DNA of 64,000 nucleotides. Source: Methylovulum miyakonense HT12. GTDB taxonomy: Bacteria; Pseudomonadota; Gammaproteobacteria; Methylococcales; Methylomonadaceae. Shown piece after piece: positions 49,373 to 58,617 of this stretch (positions within the stretch are counted from its first letter, which is position 1; each line of letters opens with the position of its first letter). The stretch lies in the NCBI RefSeq assembly GCF_000384075.1, contig NZ_KB913025.1, positions 1,306,119 to 1,370,118 of the forward strand, read 5' to 3'. The notes beneath the pieces are model-generated. The model did no database searches and was not told the DNA's origin. It was given only the letters and a program-made list of their open reading frames with translations. Both the position numbers and the translations under genes were made by a program.

Positions 49373-50587
49373 ATGCAGACAGGTATAGTAATTAAAAGCG
49401 AGTATTTTCTGTTTGCCTTGTTTGTTATTTCAATTTATTTTTCCACAAGCCTTTCGACAATTCTATCAGTTTTCATTGGCTTACAGTGGCTATTTTCTGG
49501 CCGGTTCATGGCATTGCCCCGTGTGTTGAGGTGCTGCCCCGTGGCTTTATGGGCATTGTTGCTGTTTGGTTCTTTTATTGTGGGTTTGACGTATAACAGC
49601 GCGACCCTTCAAGAGGGGCTGGCCATGGTCAATAAATACAGGGAGTTGTTTTTTATCCCCGTGTTAATGGGCTTTGTAAGCACGGAACGTTTCCGTTATT
49701 GGTTATGGAATGCCTTTATTATTGCATCCATTGCCACTTTGTTGGGTTCGTCCTTGATGGATGCGGGGGTTCTTGAACTGAATAAACTTGGTGACCCGTG
49801 CTTTAAAAGCCGCATTACCCATAGTATTTTTATCGCTTTTTTTGCTTTTTTCTGCGCCCATAAGGCTTTCCAGGAGCAGCGTTACCGTCCGTTGTATCTA
49901 ATTGCCATGGCGTTTTGCCTTTATAATTTGTTTTTTGTCGTCCAAGGGCGTACAGGGCAATTGGTTATCATTGGACTGGCGCTATTGTTTGCCTGGCAAA
50001 GGTTTAGTGGCAAAGGCCGTCTATTGGCAATTGTGGTGATCGCCTCGCTATTGGCGTTGTTCGTTAACTTCTCTGATAAAACCAGTCGCCTGAAAGAAGG
50101 CATTGAAAATACCCAAGCCTATTTAAAACCGGTTCCTGAACAGGTCGATTCTTCTATGGGCTTGCGCTATGGTTTTTGGAAAAACTCCCTCATCCTGATG
50201 TCCGGAAAACCGTTGTTGGGTTATGGTACCGGCAGCTTTACGAAAGAATACCAGCATCTTGTTGGTGACAAGGAGTTTGCGACGACCAACCCCCACAATG
50301 AATTTTTGATGATAGGCGTCCAATTGGGCGTGTTGGGGGTGCTGGTTTACGTGGGGTTTCTTTGGAGCCAGTTCCAATGTGCCAGACAATTGGCCAAACC
50401 TGAGAAATGGCTGGCGCAAGGGTTATTGCTCTGTTTGTTGATCACCAGCGTTTTTAATAGCCCCTTCCTAGACCATGCCGAAGGGCATTGGTTTGCCGTT
50501 TTGATCGCGTTGTGTTTTGCGCCCATTTATAAGCCTGGCGTCCCGCCAGGTAAAGATAGCCCGCCAATTTCAAGGCCAGGCCTGTGA
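49373..50587 (+). CDS. O-antigen ligase/polymerase (Wzy/WaaL family)
   Basis: The 404-aa protein has about 10-12 TM helices and the large periplasmic loop typical of the Wzy_C domain, with LGYGTGSFTKEYQ and NPHNEFLMIGVQLGVLGVLVY. Such enzymes join O-antigen to lipid A-core or polymerise repeats on the periplasmic side. A VVQGRTGQLVIIGLALL segment carries the usual QGRTG arginine. GAAGG precedes the ATG. Divergent from the GT2/GT9 operon, it completes an LPS assembly locus. Confidence 0.88.
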   Translation: MQTGIVIKSEYFLFALFVISIYFSTSLSTILSVFIGLQWLFSGRFMALPRVLRCCPVALWALLLFGSFIVGLTYNSATLQEGLAMVNKYRELFFIPVLMGFVSTERFRYWLWNAFIIASIATLLGSSLMDAGVLELNKLGDPCFKSRITHSIFIAFFAFFCAHKAFQEQRYRPLYLIAMAFCLYNLFFVVQGRTGQLVIIGLALLFAWQRFSGKGRLLAIVVIASLLALFVNFSDKTSRLKEGIENTQAYLKPVPEQVDSSMGLRYGFWKNSLILMSGKPLLGYGTGSFTKEYQHLVGDKEFATTNPHNEFLMIGVQLGVLGVLVYVGFLWSQFQCARQLAKPEKWLAQGLLLCLLITSVFNSPFLDHAEGHWFAVLIALCFAPIYKPGVPPGKDSPPISRPGL

Positions 50588-50688
50588 TCGGCACTAAAAA
50601 TATGCATAAGCTACCTAAGCCTTGGGTGGATAATGGCGGCCAATAGGGCTTCCCCTTAAATTTAGTTATTGCCTGATTTGAGAAACAA

Positions 50689-51216
50689 ATGAGCATGGAT
50701 TCCGAAAAACATTTTATCCCGTTAAACATCGCAATCCTGGTGGTGTCGGACACGCGCACCGAGCAGGATGACGTCTCTGGTAAGGCCTTGGTGGAGCTGG
50801 CGATACTGGCTGGCCACAGGGTCATCGAAAAGGCCATCGTCCCGGACAACATCTATCAAATCCGTGCCGCCGTTTCCAATTGGGTGGTTGATGACGGCGT
50901 CAATGTCATTATCAGCACAGGCGGTACGGGCGTGACCGGGCGCGATGGCACACCTGAAGCGGTTTTGCCTTTGTTAGATAAGGTCTTGGACGGTTTCGGC
51001 GAAACCTTCAGGATGCTTTCATATCAGGACATTAAAACCTCAACTATCCAATCACGGGCGATTGCAGGGGTGGCTAACGGCACCTATATCTTTTGCTTGC
51101 CCGGTTCTTCAGGTGCTTGCCGCACGGCTTGGGACGGCTTGATAAAAGACCAGCTCGACCACCGCACCCGTCCCTGCAATCTGGTGCAACTGATGCCACG
51201 TTTAAAGGAAAGATAA
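50689..51216 (+). CDS. moaB: Molybdenum cofactor biosynthesis protein B
   Basis: The 175-aa protein of the MoaB/MogA family binds molybdopterin and supports adenylylation. Motifs are ILVVSDTRTEQDDVSG, the ISTGGTGVTGRDGTPEAV loop, and FCLPGSSGACRTAWD near the C-terminus. Its stop overlaps the DUF423 start by one base. Molybdenum cofactor enzymes are not encoded nearby; note that nitrogenase FeMo-co uses a separate Nif route. Confidence 0.93.
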   Translation: MSMDSEKHFIPLNIAILVVSDTRTEQDDVSGKALVELAILAGHRVIEKAIVPDNIYQIRAAVSNWVVDDGVNVIISTGGTGVTGRDGTPEAVLPLLDKVLDGFGETFRMLSYQDIKTSTIQSRAIAGVANGTYIFCLPGSSGACRTAWDGLIKDQLDHRTRPCNLVQLMPRLKER

Positions 51217-51635
51217 TGCCTTCTGTTTTTTTATTCCTCGGTGCATTTAGCGCGTTCTTGGGCGTCGCTTGTGGCGCCTTCGGGGCGCACGGTTTAAAAG
51301 CCGTCATCAGCCCCGAACTCCTTGCCGTCTATCAGACGGGCGTGAATTACCAAATGTGGCACGCACTGGGTTTGGTCGCCATCGGTTTGCTCCGCCAACA
51401 ATGCCCCGGTTCCAAATTATTAATTTGGTCCGGATGGCTAATGTTTGTTGGCATTTTGATATTTTCGGGTAGCTTATATCTATTGGCGGTGCTGGATGAA
51501 AAAGCGCTTGGCATAGTGACGCCCTTTGGTGGGATTTGTTTTCTCGTCGCTTGGCTATTGCTGGCATTATCCGCCCTAAAAAAACCACAACCAGGCACTT
51601 CCGCTACTTCAAAGAAACACAGCAGGTATCACTAA
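51216..51635 (+). CDS. DUF423 small membrane protein
   Basis: The 139-aa protein has four predicted TM helices and the DUF423 pattern GAFSAFLGVACGAFGAHGLK, YQTGVNYQMWHALGLVAIGL and LFSGSLYLLAVL-type segments. Its function is unknown. The ATG at 51216 has AAAGGAAAG upstream. It overlaps moaB before it and pepN after it by one base each, forming a compact moaB-DUF423-pepN operon. Confidence 0.88.
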   Translation: MPSVFLFLGAFSAFLGVACGAFGAHGLKAVISPELLAVYQTGVNYQMWHALGLVAIGLLRQQCPGSKLLIWSGWLMFVGILIFSGSLYLLAVLDEKALGIVTPFGGICFLVAWLLLALSALKKPQPGTSATSKKHSRYH

Positions 51636-54283
51636 TGCGCGACGCGAGCCCCCAAACCACTTATTTAAAAGATTACACCGTCCCTGAATATCTTATCCAC
51701 AGCGTTGCATTGAATTTTGTTTTGGACGAAGAAAACACGCTGGTGACTTCGCGCCTTACCCTGAGCCGTAATCCGGCGAGCAGGTCGATGGAAACGGATT
51801 TGGTGCTGACGGGTGAAAATTTGCTTTTGCGACGGATAGTCCTGAATGACGATACGGAACTGACGGATAAGGATTATCAAAAGACCTTGGATTCCTTGAC
51901 GGTTTACAACGTGCCGCAACAGCAACCGTTTGTCTTGACGATAGAAAACACCATCAACCCCAAAATCAACACGGCGCTGGAAGGGCTATACCTGTCCAAC
52001 GGCATGTTATGCACGCAATGCGAAGCCGAAGGGTTCCGCAAAATCACCTATTTCCTTGACCGTCCCGACGTGATGGCAAAATTCACCACCACGCTGGTGG
52101 CGGATAAAGGCCGCTATCCGGTGCTGCTCTCCAATGGCAATAAAATTGCCCAAGGCGAATTGCCCGGCAACCAACATTGGGTGAGCTGGGAAGACCCGTT
52201 CAGCAAGCCATGTTATTTGTTTGCGCTGGTTGCCGGACAATTGGAGTGCCTCGAAGATAAATTCACCACCCAATCGGGCCGTGACATCAGCTTGCAGATT
52301 TTTGTCGAGCCGCATGATCTGGACAAATGCGCCCACGCCATGCAGTCGCTGCAAAACGCCATGCGCTGGGACGAAGAAGTTTACGGCTGCGAATACGATT
52401 TGGATTTGTACATGATCGTTGCGGTCAGCCATTTCAATATGGGCGCTATGGAAAACAAAGGCCTGAACGTGTTCAACACCAAGTTTGTACTGGCCCGACC
52501 CGACACCGCCACCGATTCCGATTATGAGCATATCGAAGGCGTGATCGCCCACGAATATTTCCACAACTGGACCGGCAACCGCATCACCTGCCGTGACTGG
52601 TTCCAGCTTAGCCTGAAAGAAGGCTTCACGGTGTTCCGCGACCAAGAGTTCACCGGTGACCGCACCTCCAAAGCCGTCAAACGCATTGAAGATGTCAACA
52701 TGCTGCGCACCCGCCAGTTCGCCGAAGACGCCGGCCCCTTGGCGCATCCGATCCGCCCCGATGCGTATATTGAAATCAATAACTTTTACACGCTGACGGT
52801 CTACGAAAAAGGTGCGGAAGTGGTGCGCATGATCCACACCTTGCTGGGTGCGGAAGGCTTCCGCAAAGGCAGTGACTTGTATTTTGCCCGCCATGACGGC
52901 CAAGCGGTGACTTGCGAGGATTTCGTCAAGGCTATGGAAGCGGCGAACAATGTCGATTTAAGCCAATTCCGCCGTTGGTACAGCCAAGCCGGAACCCCGG
53001 TGTTGACGATCAGCCATACTTATAATGCCGCCGGGCAAACCTTGACGTTGACCATCAAGCAACATTGCCCGCCCACGCCGGGCCAAGCCGTGAAAGAACC
53101 GCTGCATATTCCGGTTAAGGTGGGGCTGATTTACCCTGCCGGCTCAGTCGCGCCCTGCCAATTAGAAGGCGGTGCGGCTGCGGATGAAGTGATTTTGGAA
53201 CTCACCCAAGCCGAACAAGACTTTGTCTTTACAGGCTTAACAGCCGCCCCTGCCATTTCGGTGTTGCGCGGTTTCTCCGCACCCGTCAAACTGGTCATGG
53301 AACGCAGTCTTGAAGAGCTGGCGTTTTTGTTAAGCCATGACAGCGACACCTTCAACCGCTGGGAAGCAGGGCAGCAATTGGTCGGGCAGGTCATCACCGG
53401 GCTGGTTGCCGATGTCCAAAACAACCGCGAGTTGCGTTTAGACCCGATCATCATCGACGCTTTTAGGCAAGTGCTTGCCCAGCCGTGGGAGGATTTGTCG
53501 TATTTCTCGCTGTTGCTAAGCTTGCCGTCCGAGACTTATCTGGCGGAACAAATGGAAGTCATTGATGTGGTCGCCATCCACAAAGCGCGTGAATTCGTCA
53601 AACTCACATTGGCCGAAAACCTGCAAAACGCCTTGCAAACCCTGTATCTGAACAACCACCGCGATGAGTCGGGCCAGTTTGATGCGGGCGCGATAGGCCG
53701 CAGACGCATCAAAAATACCTGCCTAAGTTATCTGTGTGCTTTGGATGATCTGGCGATCAAAAACTGGGCGCACCAACAATTTAAGACCGCCAAAAACATG
53801 ACCGACCAAATGGCGGCCTTAAGCGTGATGGTCAACAATCCGCACTACGCCAGAAAGCAATGCCTTACGGATTTTTACCAACAATGGCAACACGAAGCCT
53901 TGGTCATCGACAAATGGTTCGCCTTGCAAGCGTCCAGTCCGGCTCCTGACACGTTCGCCACTGTACAAGCGCTCATGGCACATCCGGCCTTTGATTTAGG
54001 CACCCCCAACCGTGTACGGGCCTTGGTCGGCGCGTTCAGCCAGGCCAATCCCTTGCATTTCCATGCCGCCAATGGCCAAGGCTATCAATTCCTTGCTGAC
54101 CAGATCATTGCCTTGAACACGCTCAACCCACAAGTCGCCTCACGCATGATCAGCGCGTTGACCTCTTGGCGACGTTACGATGCAGGCCGCCAAGCCTTGA
54201 TGACCGCGCAATTGGAGCGCATTATGTCCACCGAAGCGGTTTCTAAAGATGTTTATGAGATTGCCAGTAAGAGTTTGGCTTAG
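51635..54283 (+). CDS. pepN: Aminopeptidase N (M1 family)
   Basis: The 882-aa zinc aminopeptidase has the exopeptidase motif GAMENKG, the zinc motif HEYFHNWTGNR with a downstream Glu in the LKEGFTVFRDQEF helix, and the C-terminal helical domains of gammaproteobacterial PepN. Length matches E. coli PepN. The start at 51635 overlaps the DUF423 stop. It trims peptides in the cytoplasm. Confidence 0.96.
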   Translation: MRDASPQTTYLKDYTVPEYLIHSVALNFVLDEENTLVTSRLTLSRNPASRSMETDLVLTGENLLLRRIVLNDDTELTDKDYQKTLDSLTVYNVPQQQPFVLTIENTINPKINTALEGLYLSNGMLCTQCEAEGFRKITYFLDRPDVMAKFTTTLVADKGRYPVLLSNGNKIAQGELPGNQHWVSWEDPFSKPCYLFALVAGQLECLEDKFTTQSGRDISLQIFVEPHDLDKCAHAMQSLQNAMRWDEEVYGCEYDLDLYMIVAVSHFNMGAMENKGLNVFNTKFVLARPDTATDSDYEHIEGVIAHEYFHNWTGNRITCRDWFQLSLKEGFTVFRDQEFTGDRTSKAVKRIEDVNMLRTRQFAEDAGPLAHPIRPDAYIEINNFYTLTVYEKGAEVVRMIHTLLGAEGFRKGSDLYFARHDGQAVTCEDFVKAMEAANNVDLSQFRRWYSQAGTPVLTISHTYNAAGQTLTLTIKQHCPPTPGQAVKEPLHIPVKVGLIYPAGSVAPCQLEGGAAADEVILELTQAEQDFVFTGLTAAPAISVLRGFSAPVKLVMERSLEELAFLLSHDSDTFNRWEAGQQLVGQVITGLVADVQNNRELRLDPIIIDAFRQVLAQPWEDLSYFSLLLSLPSETYLAEQMEVIDVVAIHKAREFVKLTLAENLQNALQTLYLNNHRDESGQFDAGAIGRRRIKNTCLSYLCALDDLAIKNWAHQQFKTAKNMTDQMAALSVMVNNPHYARKQCLTDFYQQWQHEALVIDKWFALQASSPAPDTFATVQALMAHPAFDLGTPNRVRALVGAFSQANPLHFHAANGQGYQFLADQIIALNTLNPQVASRMISALTSWRRYDAGRQALMTAQLERIMSTEAVSKDVYEIASKSLA

Positions 54284-54360
54284 GCTAAGGTAGGCCCGAA
54301 GACCAAAAGTATGGATAAGGACGCCCGCGCATCGTGCAGGGCGGACGGTTTCCGATAAAT

Positions 54361-54463
54361 GGCGTCATGTGCCGTGACGCCTATCCCCGCTGCCCATTCC
54401 GTAATGTTTTTAGTGCCTCTTAGGTGGCCCAAAACGTTACGGATGGGGTTTCAAACCCCATCC
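54361..54463. repeat. Cluster of three intergenic hairpins
   Basis: GGCGTCA/TGACGCC (54361-54381), a 13-bp imperfect pair TCCGTAATGTTTT (54398-54410) with AAAACGTTACGGA (54431-54443), and a near-perfect palindrome at 54441-54463 (11-bp arms, GGATGGGGTTT type, one-base loop). They fill the gap after pepN and may terminate it or represent a REP-like element. The 54464-54813 stretch holds no gene I can support. Confidence 0.6.
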
Positions 54464-54813
54464 CGCCTTCATCTATACAACGTTAAAATTTAAGCCATTG
54501 ATATTTTATTGATTTTATATGTGCTTGCCCTGGTGCTTTTGCAAACTGACGTCTCCAAGTCCCCTAGGCATTTCAATTTGAGGGCCGCCTCGCTATCTAA
54601 TGCAGGCAGCGGGAGCGGATTTTTATCTTGACCACAATGCCCAATACCGGATATAAATCGCTTTAACATAAGGTATTGATATAACAAGCACAAATAATAT
54701 CTTAACCCGATAAAAACAATAAGTAAGGGGAATATTGGTCTCATGAACGATCTGCAAAAGCATGGCTTGGCTTGTCCCGTAACCCTTCCCATGCCTTGGG
54801 GCTAGGGGGGCAA

Positions 54814-56064
54814 ATGGCTAACGGACGTCTCCATAAAAACCATACCGGTAGCTTGGGTGGTTTGATCAATCGTATCCAAACGCTGTTTGTCAGCCTCTTG
54901 CGGATTTGGTCCATCCCTATCGTATTGATGCTTAGCGTCGCTTCGGGGTTTACGACTTACTATGGCATGTCGCATTTTATTACGCCGTGGATAGCCCTGA
55001 TCATCACCACCGCCATCCAATCCATCATCGTCATCTGCTCCTTGGAAATTGCCAACATCCATTGGAAAGCGAACCGCACCCGCTATTTAAGCGTCTGGAT
55101 TTCACTGTTTATCGCTATTGCCGCCTCCATTTCCTTTTCGTATTTTCAGTTTTATGAGATTTCCGAACATGAAACCATACAAATTAGCCGCTTAAACCAG
55201 CTTCGTGGGGAGATTAACGGTTATCTCGACAAGCTTCTGGTCGTCAAGACCAAAGTGCTGTCGCAACAACGTGAACAGTTGGAACAAGCGTCCAAAGATG
55301 TCAGCGCCGCCTATTTTGGTACGCACCCCCAGATAACCTTCAGTAAAAATCTGGTGGGCGAGGGGCCTTTTTGGAAGCATTACAACGACCTTTATCAGAC
55401 CAAAAAACAACAGGTGTCCGAGCTGGAAAAAGCTTTTGCCGAGATTGACGGGCAAATCCGGCAGGTGGAAGAAGGCATAAGCCATCTTGGTGGAGAGGGT
55501 GATGAAAGCACAACCTATCAAGCCGTCATCAACGGGCTGAATGAAGTGCAACTGCGCTTTAACCATTTGGCGGCGGGGATGGGGCAGACCGGGCCGCAAA
55601 TGCCTATTTTTATGACTTATGCACAGTTTAAGGAAAACATAAAACCTTCTTTTTTGATGTGGGAAGGCTTTTCTTTATTTGCTTTTGCGTGTGCGGCGAT
55701 GGTCGATTTTTTCACCGTCCTGTTGTCTTACCGTTTGGAATTTACCGCCCCCGGGCCCTTGACCGAACGCGAAGAAGATCTGGTGTTTGAATGCCTGAAA
55801 CAATTCACCGAGTTCCGGATCAACGGCAATGATGAACTTGAAATGGTCATCGAAAAGACCGAGCTGGAGCGCGCCCGCCGTTATTCCGATTGGTCGCGGA
55901 TGTTTGTCGTGGGCTTCTTGCTCAGCCGGGGGTTTTTAAGGAAAGTCGACGCCCGGACTGTTGAATTCGCCCCCAATCTCTACCCTTTGATTGCCGAGCG
56001 TATGGGGGACAAAATCCAAGCCCTAAAAGCGGCGAATGACAATCCGTCGGGGTCTGGCTTATGA
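54814..56064 (+). CDS. Four-TM protein with large periplasmic coiled coil, unknown
   Basis: The 416-aa protein has TM1 (33-50), TM2 (57-80), TM3 (91-112), a long charged coiled-coil segment (about 118-235), then TM4 (282-305) and a 110-residue C-terminal tail. If the N-terminus is cytoplasmic, the coiled coil is periplasmic and the tail cytoplasmic. The tail has a compact helical look (REEDLVFECLKQFTEFR, GFLLSRGFLRKV) like a winged-helix or TM-adjacent domain. It recalls DUF4407-type proteins, but I do not assert that. AGGGGGG precedes the ATG. The stop overlaps the next gene by four bases, so the two products probably work as a complex. Confidence 0.65.
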   Translation: MANGRLHKNHTGSLGGLINRIQTLFVSLLRIWSIPIVLMLSVASGFTTYYGMSHFITPWIALIITTAIQSIIVICSLEIANIHWKANRTRYLSVWISLFIAIAASISFSYFQFYEISEHETIQISRLNQLRGEINGYLDKLLVVKTKVLSQQREQLEQASKDVSAAYFGTHPQITFSKNLVGEGPFWKHYNDLYQTKKQQVSELEKAFAEIDGQIRQVEEGISHLGGEGDESTTYQAVINGLNEVQLRFNHLAAGMGQTGPQMPIFMTYAQFKENIKPSFLMWEGFSLFAFACAAMVDFFTVLLSYRLEFTAPGPLTEREEDLVFECLKQFTEFRINGNDELEMVIEKTELERARRYSDWSRMFVVGFLLSRGFLRKVDARTVEFAPNLYPLIAERMGDKIQALKAANDNPSGSGL

Positions 56065-57413
56065 ATGGCGAAAACACAGAGTTAAGCCAATGGCTTGCCG
56101 GGTTTGGCCAGGAACAGGTTAGCGATGGCGATGGGGCATGGGATCCGGGTTTTGATGCGGAACGGCGTATCGTGCATTTCCGCTTGGGATTTTTCGACAG
56201 GCTATATCTTAGGCCCGAGAATTTTAAGCAACGCTTTTACCACAAGCTTTATCCTTTGGAGATCGCCACTTGGAATATTGTCGCCCACTCGCAGTTATAT
56301 GATGGTTTTTGCCGCATAGAAACGACTTTGGATATTCGGTTCCAAGCCACCGCACAATACGCGATGGCCAACCGGGATGTCCTTGGCGACATCAACGGGC
56401 ATATCAAAACCGCCTATGAAGGCTTGGTCAGGGATGCCATTGACAGGGGCTTACAGGCTTTGTCGGACGGGGCTTGGATTGACTCCGGCCTGAATGGCGC
56501 CGAAAACCAAATCGCGAAAGCCGTTAACGAGTTGCTCATCCTTAAAAATGTGCAATGCCGGACTTTTTGCTCCTTGAAACCCACTTTTGAAGAGTTTTCC
56601 GAAGATAAGCGGCTAGACTCCCGTTTTGCCCAAGAATCTTTATACCTTAACGTCTTAAAAAAGAATTTCGAATTTAGGGAAAAGCAGCAGCAAGAAAGGC
56701 TACGCCAAGAACAGGCCTTGGAAAACCAAAAATTATTGTTCAAGCAAACGCAATTGCAACATTTGCGTCAGGAAGATGAAATTGAACGGGCAAAGGCTTC
56801 ACAAAGCGCCCAAAGTTTCCATCTGATATTAAGAGATAAGGAAAAATTGCAATTGGAGCAATTTGAAATCGAAAAACGCTTGCATGAAGAAAAAATCAAA
56901 TACGAGCAGTCTTTAAAAGAACAGGAATGGCTGGCCGTGCAGCAATTGGAAAAAAGCTTGCTTGCCAAAAAACGCCTGGCCGAAAAAGACGGCCTACAAG
57001 AAAAACTGACCCATGACAATTATTTAAAGGAGCAGGCGCTGGCGGACGAGCTTAAGGCTTACGAACGGGAACAGGCCAGCTGGGACGGGGTTAAGGAGCG
57101 TGTCCACATTGAAAACATCAAACGGGAACAACGCCTAAAAGAACTGGAGTGGCAGTTGGAATTGAACCATCAAGAGCAGCAGCAACAAATGAAGCTAAAA
57201 ATGCAGGAAAAGCTTTTGCTGGATAAGCTCAACACCGAGGCCAACCTGAAAGGGATTGAACTGATGGCGCAGGTTGAAGAACGGCAAAAGCGTTTTGAAG
57301 CGACCCATAATGATGAGGAATACTTGCGTAAGGAAATTGAGTTGCTGATTTTGGAAAAGCAACGTGCCGAATTAAGCAACCAAGTGAAACAAGCTGAAAA
57401 TAAAGGCCAATAA
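56061..57413 (+). CDS. Cytoplasmic coiled-coil protein with possible SPFH/band-7-like domain
   Basis: The 450-aa protein has no signal peptide or TM helix. Residues 35-190 have the beta-then-helix look of SPFH (stomatin/flotillin) domains: TTLDIRFQATAQYAMANRDV, then a DINGHIKTAYEGLVRDAID helix. Residues 195-450 form one long charged coiled coil dominated by E, K, Q and L. It is translationally coupled (ATGA) to the four-TM coiled-coil gene. SPFH proteins assemble rings or scaffolds on membranes, so the pair may form a membrane-spanning scaffold; that is inference. The Gln/Glu/Lys-rich coil makes similarity searches prone to false hits. Confidence 0.6.
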   Translation: MNGENTELSQWLAGFGQEQVSDGDGAWDPGFDAERRIVHFRLGFFDRLYLRPENFKQRFYHKLYPLEIATWNIVAHSQLYDGFCRIETTLDIRFQATAQYAMANRDVLGDINGHIKTAYEGLVRDAIDRGLQALSDGAWIDSGLNGAENQIAKAVNELLILKNVQCRTFCSLKPTFEEFSEDKRLDSRFAQESLYLNVLKKNFEFREKQQQERLRQEQALENQKLLFKQTQLQHLRQEDEIERAKASQSAQSFHLILRDKEKLQLEQFEIEKRLHEEKIKYEQSLKEQEWLAVQQLEKSLLAKKRLAEKDGLQEKLTHDNYLKEQALADELKAYEREQASWDGVKERVHIENIKREQRLKELEWQLELNHQEQQQQMKLKMQEKLLLDKLNTEANLKGIELMAQVEERQKRFEATHNDEEYLRKEIELLILEKQRAELSNQVKQAENKGQ

Positions 57414-57647
57414 ACCGGGGGGCAAAGGCGTTTTGGGCATCTTGTGTGCTGGGCCGGGTGGCGTCCGTGCCGGACAAAACCAGGCTTTAAAAAATATTAA
57501 AAATCAAATTGTTAAGCGGCTGTTCCTGATGTCCATGATGGCCATGGATTTAACTTGACATGAAAAAATTATCCTGTAATGCTCTCGGTGCGATTGTCAA
57601 ACGGCAGGCGCATTTTATTAAAATTATAAAAATTATGAGGTGGAGTT

Positions 57648-58346
57648 ATGGGTATAGTAACAACAAGCATCGGCATAGAAATGTTATTGAGGTGGGGACA
57701 TTTTTTGGCGGGCGTGACGTGGATCGGGTTGCTTTATTATTTCAACTTTGTGCAAATGGAATACTTTAAGGAAGCCGAAGCAGGGGCAAAATCCGATGCC
57801 ATACAAAAACTGGTGCCACGCGCTTTATGGTGGTTCCGTTGGGGTGCCGTGCTGACCTTGCTGACAGGTTTGGGCATTTTTGGCATCCGTGGCGGTGGCA
57901 TGTCCATGGACATTTACGTGGGGGCGTTGATCGCCATTTTTATGTTTACCAATGTTTGGTTAATTATCTGGCCAAACCAAAAAATCTTGATCGCCTCGAC
58001 CGAAGAAGTCGCCAAAGGCGGCGAAGCTTTTCCAGAAGCCGCAGGCGCGGCGGCAACGGCGGGTTTGGCATCAAGGACCAACACGTTGTTCTCCATCCCT
58101 ATGTTGTTTTTCATGGGGGCTTCGGCGCATTATCCGCATAGTTTCAGTGCCTTGGCGTTTATTGCCGCCGTGCTGGTCATTTTGGTGCTGGAATATAACG
58201 GCGCGTATCCCATGATCAAACATCTGGGCGCACTGCAAAAATTACCTGCTGGCGGCAAAATGAAGTTCTATGCGAGCGTTAATGGTGTGATCCATTGCGG
58301 TTTGGGCTTAACCGTTGTTTTATTCCTGATACTCGATTATTTGTAA
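57648..58346 (+). CDS. PuuD-N-like membrane protein (urate-oxidase N-terminal domain type)
   Basis: The 232-aa protein has about six TM helices. The opening LLRWGHFLAGVTWIGLLYYFNFVQ and a later LFSIPMLFFMGASAHYP match the N-terminal domain of PuuD-type membrane urate hydroxylases, including histidines in TM helices. The C-terminal cytochrome c domain of PuuD is absent. It is therefore probably a domain-only relative, not a proven urate oxidase. It is preceded by GGAGTT and followed by a strong terminator, and stands as its own unit. Confidence 0.72.
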   Translation: MGIVTTSIGIEMLLRWGHFLAGVTWIGLLYYFNFVQMEYFKEAEAGAKSDAIQKLVPRALWWFRWGAVLTLLTGLGIFGIRGGGMSMDIYVGALIAIFMFTNVWLIIWPNQKILIASTEEVAKGGEAFPEAAGAAATAGLASRTNTLFSIPMLFFMGASAHYPHSFSALAFIAAVLVILVLEYNGAYPMIKHLGALQKLPAGGKMKFYASVNGVIHCGLGLTVVLFLILDYL

Positions 58347-58373
58347 ACCGGACTACCATTATCTGCGGTAAGG

Positions 58374-58405
58374 AAAATAGCCACCCAATGGGTGGCTATT
58401 TTTTT
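58374..58405 (+). terminator. Rho-independent terminator
   Basis: AAAATAGCCACCC pairs with GGGTGGCTATTTT around AAT, followed by T residues, 28 bases after the PuuD-N-like stop and before the nifB promoter region. Confidence 0.93.
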
Positions 58406-58453
58406 GCCTACGGAAAAGAGGCTGCCATTGCTGCGGTTACCGGCCAAAAACAT

Positions 58454-58469
58454 TGTCCTGTTCATTACA
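58454..58469 (+). promoter_or_regulatory. NifA upstream activator site 1
   Basis: TGTCCTGTTCATTACA fits the NifA consensus TGT-N10-ACA exactly. It lies about 112 bases upstream of the -24 element. Confidence 0.75.
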
Positions 58470-58486
58470 AAACTTAAAAAGTTGGC

Positions 58487-58502
58487 TGTTATGTTTATAA
58501 CA
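58487..58502 (+). promoter_or_regulatory. NifA upstream activator site 2
   Basis: TGTTATGTTTATAACA fits TGT-N10-ACA exactly and is itself palindromic at its ends. It lies 33 bases after site 1, about three helical turns, on the same DNA face. Confidence 0.78.
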
Positions 58503-58565
58503 ATGCCCTTGCTTAAAAAATAATAAAAGCAGATAAATCAACAATATAATCAAATAAATTGCCAT

Positions 58566-58580
58566 TGGCACGGGCTGTGC
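58566..58580 (+). promoter_or_regulatory. Sigma-54 (-24/-12) promoter of nifB
   Basis: TGGCAC-GGGCT-GTGC matches the RpoN consensus TGGCAC-N5-TTGC except T-to-G at the first base of the -12 box; the key GG and GC doublets and their spacing are right. It lies 38 bases before the nifB ATG. Confidence 0.85.
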
Positions 58581-58617
58581 ATTGACCTATCTCAAACAGA
58601 CAACCGAGGCCATCACC

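Noticed and set aside
54284-54813. CRISPR-like spacing of short palindromes after pepN
   Set aside because: The hairpins differ in sequence and spacing; no repeated unit recurs, so this is not a CRISPR array.
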